The notes below the pieces were generated by a model. The model did no database searches, was not told where the DNA came from, and saw only the letters and a program-made list of their open reading frames with translations. This document shows, piece after piece, positions 7,159 through 10,151 of a stretch of 10,151 nt of DNA. The position numbers and the translations under genes are program-made. Source of the DNA: Acidiferrobacteraceae bacterium (GTDB lineage: Bacteria > Pseudomonadota > Gammaproteobacteria > Arenicellales > UBA868); the NCBI GenBank assembly GCA_002721105.1, contig PBJL01000016.1:24706-34856 (forward strand), written 5' to 3'. Position 1 is the stretch's first letter, and every line of letters begins with the position of its first letter.

Positions 7159-8133
7159 TCACAACTCGAATAACTTTTCTGCGTTCGTCTTTCCTATCTT
7201 TATTTTATCCAGATCACTGATTTCGGCATTATCGAACCATTCTGCTCCATGATCGATATTTTCGAATGGCCAGTCAATAGAGAATAAAATCCTATCAGCC
7301 CCAATTTCTACCATGGTATTAACCAAGGATTGGGTGCGAAAAACACCGGATGTCGTGACGTAAAAATTATTTAGAAAATAGTCCAAAACTTTTTTCTTAG
7401 CTGGATATCTAGGCGGCTGATTCGTCCATTTAACCCTATTATCGATGCGCCATAAATGTCCTGGTATTCCTTCACCAAGGTGGCCCAATATGATTTTGAG
7501 TGTTGGAAATTCATCGAAGAGACCAGAACAGATTAGACGGAGCGCATGGACTGCAGTTTCTTGCGCGAAAGCCCATGTGGGCCCTAATAGCCAAGGATGA
7601 CCATCATAGATTTGAGCCATACTTGGGATTGGATTACGGGGATGTAAATAAAAAGGTCGCCCGAGTGTATCTACGGTGCTCCAAAACTCTCGGTATTCCA
7701 GTTGGTCATAATAAACGGCTGAATCAGGACTATTCACCTGCGAAAAACCGTTTACCAGGGATCCTACGAAATTTAATTCATTGATGGATCTTTCTAATTC
7801 TTGGCTTGCTAGCTCAGGATCCTGCATCGGTAGTGCCGCAAACCCAAGAAAACGTGATGGATTTTTTGAGACAATATCGGCCAAGAAATCATTTGCTTTT
7901 TGCGCTAGTTCAGATGCCTGATAGGGATCTGGTATGGATTGAATAGCGGGTGCATTCAGCGATAGAATCATGGTTTGAACGCCATGCGTATCCATCAATT
8001 GTAGTCCCCGATTGCCGAGGTCAGTGAGTCGGTTGGTAATCTCAGGCCAGAGAATTTTTGGGAAAACACTGAGCGATCCATCGATAGTTTCATCGATGGA
8101 GAAGTGTTCCTCAAGGGCTATTTTTCCTTGCAA
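7159..8133 (-). CDS. Gamma-resorcylate (2,6-dihydroxybenzoate) decarboxylase-like amidohydrolase
   Basis: Metal-dependent non-oxidative decarboxylase of the ACMSD branch of the amidohydrolase superfamily. The 324 residues align by recall along their whole length with rhizobial gamma-resorcylate decarboxylase, which converts 2,6-dihydroxybenzoate to resorcinol and CO2. The known ligand and catalytic positions fall at identical numbers: E8 and H10 (ALEEHF), H164 (FYLHPRNP), H218 and E221 (GHLGEG), R229 and D287. The signature DGHPWLLGPTWAFAQETAVHALRL is intact. The DWPFE motif is preceded by Ile286, where relatives I know have Thr. The start is TTG at 8133-8131: no in-frame ATG lies nearby and the family begins MQGK. 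Activity on a related hydroxybenzoate, such as 2,3-dihydroxybenzoate, or on 5-carboxyvanillate is possible. The class is well supported and the exact substrate is inferred. Confidence 0.88.
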   Translation of the reverse strand: MQGKIALEEHFSIDETIDGSLSVFPKILWPEITNRLTDLGNRGLQLMDTHGVQTMILSLNAPAIQSIPDPYQASELAQKANDFLADIVSKNPSRFLGFAALPMQDPELASQELERSINELNFVGSLVNGFSQVNSPDSAVYYDQLEYREFWSTVDTLGRPFYLHPRNPIPSMAQIYDGHPWLLGPTWAFAQETAVHALRLICSGLFDEFPTLKIILGHLGEGIPGHLWRIDNRVKWTNQPPRYPAKKKVLDYFLNNFYVTTSGVFRTQSLVNTMVEIGADRILFSIDWPFENIDHGAEWFDNAEISDLDKIKIGKTNAEKLFEL

Positions 8134-8171
8134 TGATATGTACCAAATTTCATTAATTAAAAGATAAGATT

Positions 8172-8184
8172 ACTATCGAATAGT
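8172..8184. promoter_or_regulatory. Inverted repeat ACTAT-CGA-ATAGT, candidate operator
   Basis: Perfect 5-bp arms around CGA, centred at 8178. It lies inside the weak -35 to -10 stretch proposed for the decarboxylase promoter on the - strand, where a bound protein could interfere with polymerase. It shares the ACTA/TAGT half-sites of the two dyads further right. Confidence 0.35.
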
Positions 8185-8220
8185 TCCAACGCTCTTTGAC
8201 CATAGCATCTTAGGTTAAAA

Positions 8221-8233
8221 CACTATTGTAGTG
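8221..8233. promoter_or_regulatory. Inverted repeat CACTA-TTG-TAGTG, candidate operator
   Basis: Perfect 5-bp arms around TTG, centred at 8227. It sits near the middle of the divergent region and about 60 bp upstream of the TATAAT, a position suited to an activator of the oxygenase gene. The regulator is unknown. Confidence 0.35.
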
Positions 8234-8285
8234 ATTCAAGTGGAACATCACCGGTTAGGAATGTCAAGAATATTTGTTACAATAA

Positions 8286-8297
8286 ACTATAATTAGT
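8286..8297. promoter_or_regulatory. Dyad ACTA-TAAT-TAGT overlapping the -10 element
   Basis: Four-base arms ACTA (8286-8289) and TAGT (8294-8297) flank and partly form the TATAAT at 8288-8293. Binding here would block the promoter. The arms are short and the sequence is AT-rich, so chance is possible. Confidence 0.3.
8288..8293 (+). promoter_or_regulatory. Perfect -10 element TATAAT for the Rieske oxygenase gene
   Basis: TATAAT matches the sigma70 consensus in all six positions. No good -35 is found 16-18 bp upstream (the window reads TCAAGA/CAAGAA), which would fit a promoter needing an activator. Transcription would start near 8300, so the coding start must lie downstream of that point. 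This agrees with ATG 8347. Confidence 0.5.
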
Positions 8298-8346
8298 ATT
8301 GGATTCAACCATCACGTCTCTTCGAATGGGGAATAGGGAGTCGGTT

Positions 8347-9330
8347 ATGTCAAACAGTTGGATGGAGCGTTATTGGCATCCAGTAGGATTGTCTGGAGAA
8401 GTTAGAGATCAACCATCTCAGTTTATGCTTCTGGGGCAAAGAATTGTTGTGTTTAGAAGTGGCAATGGCGTGGTAGCTATGGAAGACAAATGCCCTCATA
8501 GAGGAACCGCTCTATCTGGCGGAGTTGTGACGGATGGGAAGATAGCATGTCCGTATCATGGGTGGCAGTTTAATTCCCATGGTAAGTGCGTGCATATTCC
8601 TGCACTACCAGAAGAATCACCTGCTATACCCGAACGAATTCGAGTTAATTGTTACAATGCACGTGAAGAGTACGGGTTAATTTGGGTTGCGATGAGCTCG
8701 ACACCGGAGTCATTCCCATCGTGGCCGCGTGACGCATGGCAAAACCCGGATTACCACACTTTCTCCCCCGGTACATATATGTGGGATGCAAGTGCTGCAC
8801 GTGCGACTGAGGCTGCTATGGATTTTTCTCACTTTAATTTTGTCCATAAAGGATATACAGAGTTAGCAGATGGACCGATCATCAAGCCATATGAGGTTTT
8901 TGAGACTACAGACGGCATGCAGTACGCGTATGAAGATACAGCCTTAAAGCGGGACTATAGCCTGCATTTTCCATTTGTTTTGCATGATACAAAAACGGTG
9001 ATTGCAGAGGGAGAGGGAATTACCTGGTCAGAAAAAACTGCAAGTCAAGAAGGAGATGTTACTATTTTGACTTTCATTGCGACTCCAGTTTCGGATTGTC
9101 AAACTAGAATATTTAGTTTTATTGGCAGAAATCATTCACTTGATGTTTCCGATAGCGTGATGGCAGAAGGATTCGATGAAATTATGGATCAGGATCGCAT
9201 AGTTGTTGAGTCGCAGCTGCCAGTCGAAATACAAGATAATATCAATGCTGAGTTTCATCAACGTTGTCCAGATGCCGCGTCACTTGTGTATCGGCGTTTG
9301 CTGTCTGAAGCAAAGCATAAAAGAACTTGA
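8347..9330 (+). CDS. Rieske non-heme iron oxygenase, oxygenase (alpha) subunit
   Basis: Predicted terminal oxygenase of the aromatic ring-hydroxylating or O-demethylating type (VanA, dicamba demethylase and LigX-like group). The 327-residue chain has a Rieske domain with CPH (C49, H51) and CPYH (C68, H71) that binds the [2Fe-2S] cluster. The catalytic domain has D159-x2-H162-x4-H167 for the mononuclear iron. A C-terminal MDQDRIVVESQ segment probably supplies the third ligand and also marks this subfamily. ATG 8347 is chosen over an in-frame TTG at 8299 because AGGGAG (8335-8340) lies 6 nt upstream and the -10 box overlaps too closely with the earlier start. Its electron-transfer reductase is not in the window. 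It is divergent from the decarboxylase and followed by an amidohydrolase, which suggests aromatic-acid catabolism. The substrate cannot be read from sequence. Confidence 0.92.
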   Translation: MSNSWMERYWHPVGLSGEVRDQPSQFMLLGQRIVVFRSGNGVVAMEDKCPHRGTALSGGVVTDGKIACPYHGWQFNSHGKCVHIPALPEESPAIPERIRVNCYNAREEYGLIWVAMSSTPESFPSWPRDAWQNPDYHTFSPGTYMWDASAARATEAAMDFSHFNFVHKGYTELADGPIIKPYEVFETTDGMQYAYEDTALKRDYSLHFPFVLHDTKTVIAEGEGITWSEKTASQEGDVTILTFIATPVSDCQTRIFSFIGRNHSLDVSDSVMAEGFDEIMDQDRIVVESQLPVEIQDNINAEFHQRCPDAASLVYRRLLSEAKHKRT

Positions 9331-9401
9331 GCAGAGACCGGTAACTGAGAATAAATGGAATTTTTCTTGGCAAATCTTTCATTCTTGAGGTTGGATCAAC
9401 T

Positions 9402-10151
9402 TTGAACGTTACTGTCTCAATTTCTCAGGTTACAGGTACGCCTTTAGATCCTGTCGGCAATCGAAAGCGGTGTGAAACTATTTTGCGAGATTCCTTTAAA
9501 AAAGGAGCAAATTTAGTTATTTTGCCTGAGCTAATCGCGCAGGGTTATTTTCTTGATAGGCATGGCCAGTTTGAAACGGCTGAGGAATTTGATGGCCCAA
9601 CCTTGAATAGCTGGTTAAAGGTTGCTCATGATTTCAATGGTTACATAGCCGGTGGATTTACGGAGCGCGTTGGTGATGTATTATTTAATACTGCGATACT
9701 GATTGGCCCAACCGGGCCACTAATACATTATCGTAAACTTCATTTATTTGATCGAGAAAAGGAAATCTTCGAACCGGGGGACTTGGGATTGCCTATTTCT
9801 GATACTCCAATTGGCGTCATTGGGCTTTGCGTCTGTTATGATCTACGATTTCCCGAAGTAGTTCGACTGTTGGCTCTTCGTGGTGTGCAAATTCTCGCAG
9901 TACCTACTGCTTGGACTGCCGGCTTTGATAAGTTACACTGGGATAAAGATGGATATTGTCCACAAGCTAGAGGTGCAGAATTACAAGCTAATCTAAGTCA
10001 AATTTTCATTGGCTGTGCATCTCAAGTTGGCGACCAGTCTGAATTTGTTTTGTTGGGGTCTTCTCTACTGTTAGGCCCTAGCGGTGAAACTTTAATGGGG
10101 CCATTTTCAAGTGAAAAGGAAGAAAGTTTAATGACGGAAATTGATGTTAAT
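9402..10151 (+). CDS. Nitrilase-superfamily carbon-nitrogen hydrolase, 3' end outside window
   Basis: An open frame of 250 codons runs to the window edge without a stop. It belongs to the nitrilase superfamily, which cleaves amide, carbamoyl or nitrile C-N bonds through a Cys-Glu-Lys triad. All three are visible: E43 in VILPEL, K112 in YRKLHLFD and C145 in CVCYDLRFPE. The CYDLRFPE and YRKxHLFD forms point to the amidase/carbamoylase branches (omega-amidase, Nit, beta-ureidopropionase-like) rather than true nitrilases. The N terminus MNVTVSISQV is complete if TTG at 9402 is the start. The frame opens at 9345 with no ATG, and GAGG (9387-9390) lies 11 nt upstream. It follows the Rieske gene after 71 bp on the same strand and may share its transcript. 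The natural substrate is unknown. Confidence 0.9.
   Translation, partial: MNVTVSISQVTGTPLDPVGNRKRCETILRDSFKKGANLVILPELIAQGYFLDRHGQFETAEEFDGPTLNSWLKVAHDFNGYIAGGFTERVGDVLFNTAILIGPTGPLIHYRKLHLFDREKEIFEPGDLGLPISDTPIGVIGLCVCYDLRFPEVVRLLALRGVQILAVPTAWTAGFDKLHWDKDGYCPQARGAELQANLSQIFIGCASQVGDQSEFVLLGSSLLLGPSGETLMGPFSSEKEESLMTEIDVN

Larger units (their letters stand above)
8134..8346. promoter_or_regulatory. Divergent control region between decarboxylase and Rieske oxygenase genes
   Basis: The 213 bp between the two divergent starts hold no credible gene. They are AT-rich and contain three ACTA...TAGT dyads, each listed separately, and a perfect TATAAT for the + strand. For the - strand a weak pair is present: TTGGAA, then 17 bp, then TATCTT, read on the reverse strand between about 8192 and 8164. 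No transcription factor family can be named from these sites. Confidence 0.55.

Noticed and set aside
7500..7784. Plus-strand open frame of 94 codons opposite the decarboxylase
   Set aside because: It is fully antisense to the conserved catalytic region of the decarboxylase, with no ribosome binding site or recognisable domain.
8196..8201. TTGACC as a -35 element for the oxygenase gene
   Set aside because: No TATAAT-like sequence lies 16-18 bp downstream; the nearest candidates give spacers of 12 or 22 bp.
8299..8346. TTG 8299 as the start of the Rieske oxygenase
   Set aside because: No Shine-Dalgarno precedes it, it lies 5 bp from the -10 box, and the 16 extra residues do not resemble the family N terminus. 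ATG 8347 has AGGGAG at the right distance.

Overview
The window comes from the chromosome of a proteobacterium, most likely a gammaproteobacterium. The evidence is the gene order ffh - rpsP - rimM - trmD - rplS, the Ffh, S16, RimM, TrmD, L19 and XerD sequences, which resemble their Escherichia coli counterparts throughout, and a CnoX/YbbN-type thioredoxin-TPR protein. Base composition looks AT-rich across the whole window, without a visible break. Non-ATG starts are frequent (GTG for trmD; TTG for rimM, the decarboxylase and the nitrilase-like gene). An uncultured marine or freshwater lineage would fit the aromatic-acid genes beside a housekeeping block, but that is a guess.

Region 1 (1-3331, + strand) is the translation and protein-export block. 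It holds the 3' part of ffh, then rpsP, rimM, trmD and rplS packed closely, with trmD/rplS overlapping by ATGA. A 13-bp hairpin inside the last codons of ffh is followed by a good sigma70-type promoter and a small leader hairpin touching the rpsP ribosome binding site. This suggests rpsP starts its own transcription unit.

Region 2 (3358-6221, + strand) adds a 648-residue exported TPR-like protein of unknown function and xerD, overlapping by ATGA, so the two are probably translationally coupled. No terminator is seen between rplS and this pair.

Region 3 (6261-8133, - strand) converges on xerD. It holds a decarboxylase closely resembling gamma-resorcylate (2,6-dihydroxybenzoate) decarboxylase, followed 49 bp downstream by cnoX with an intact CAPC active site.

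Region 4 (8134-10151) is a 213-bp divergent control region with three ACTA...TAGT dyads and a perfect TATAAT, then a Rieske non-heme iron oxygenase and the start of a nitrilase-superfamily amidohydrolase that runs off the window. The decarboxylase, oxygenase and amidohydrolase may form an uncharacterised aromatic-acid degradation locus. This is inference from adjacency. No reductase, ring-cleavage gene or regulator is visible in the window to complete the pathway.

I see no CRISPR array, tRNA, rRNA, insertion sequence or phage gene. The only stretch without a gene longer than about 100 bp is the 213-bp divergent region.
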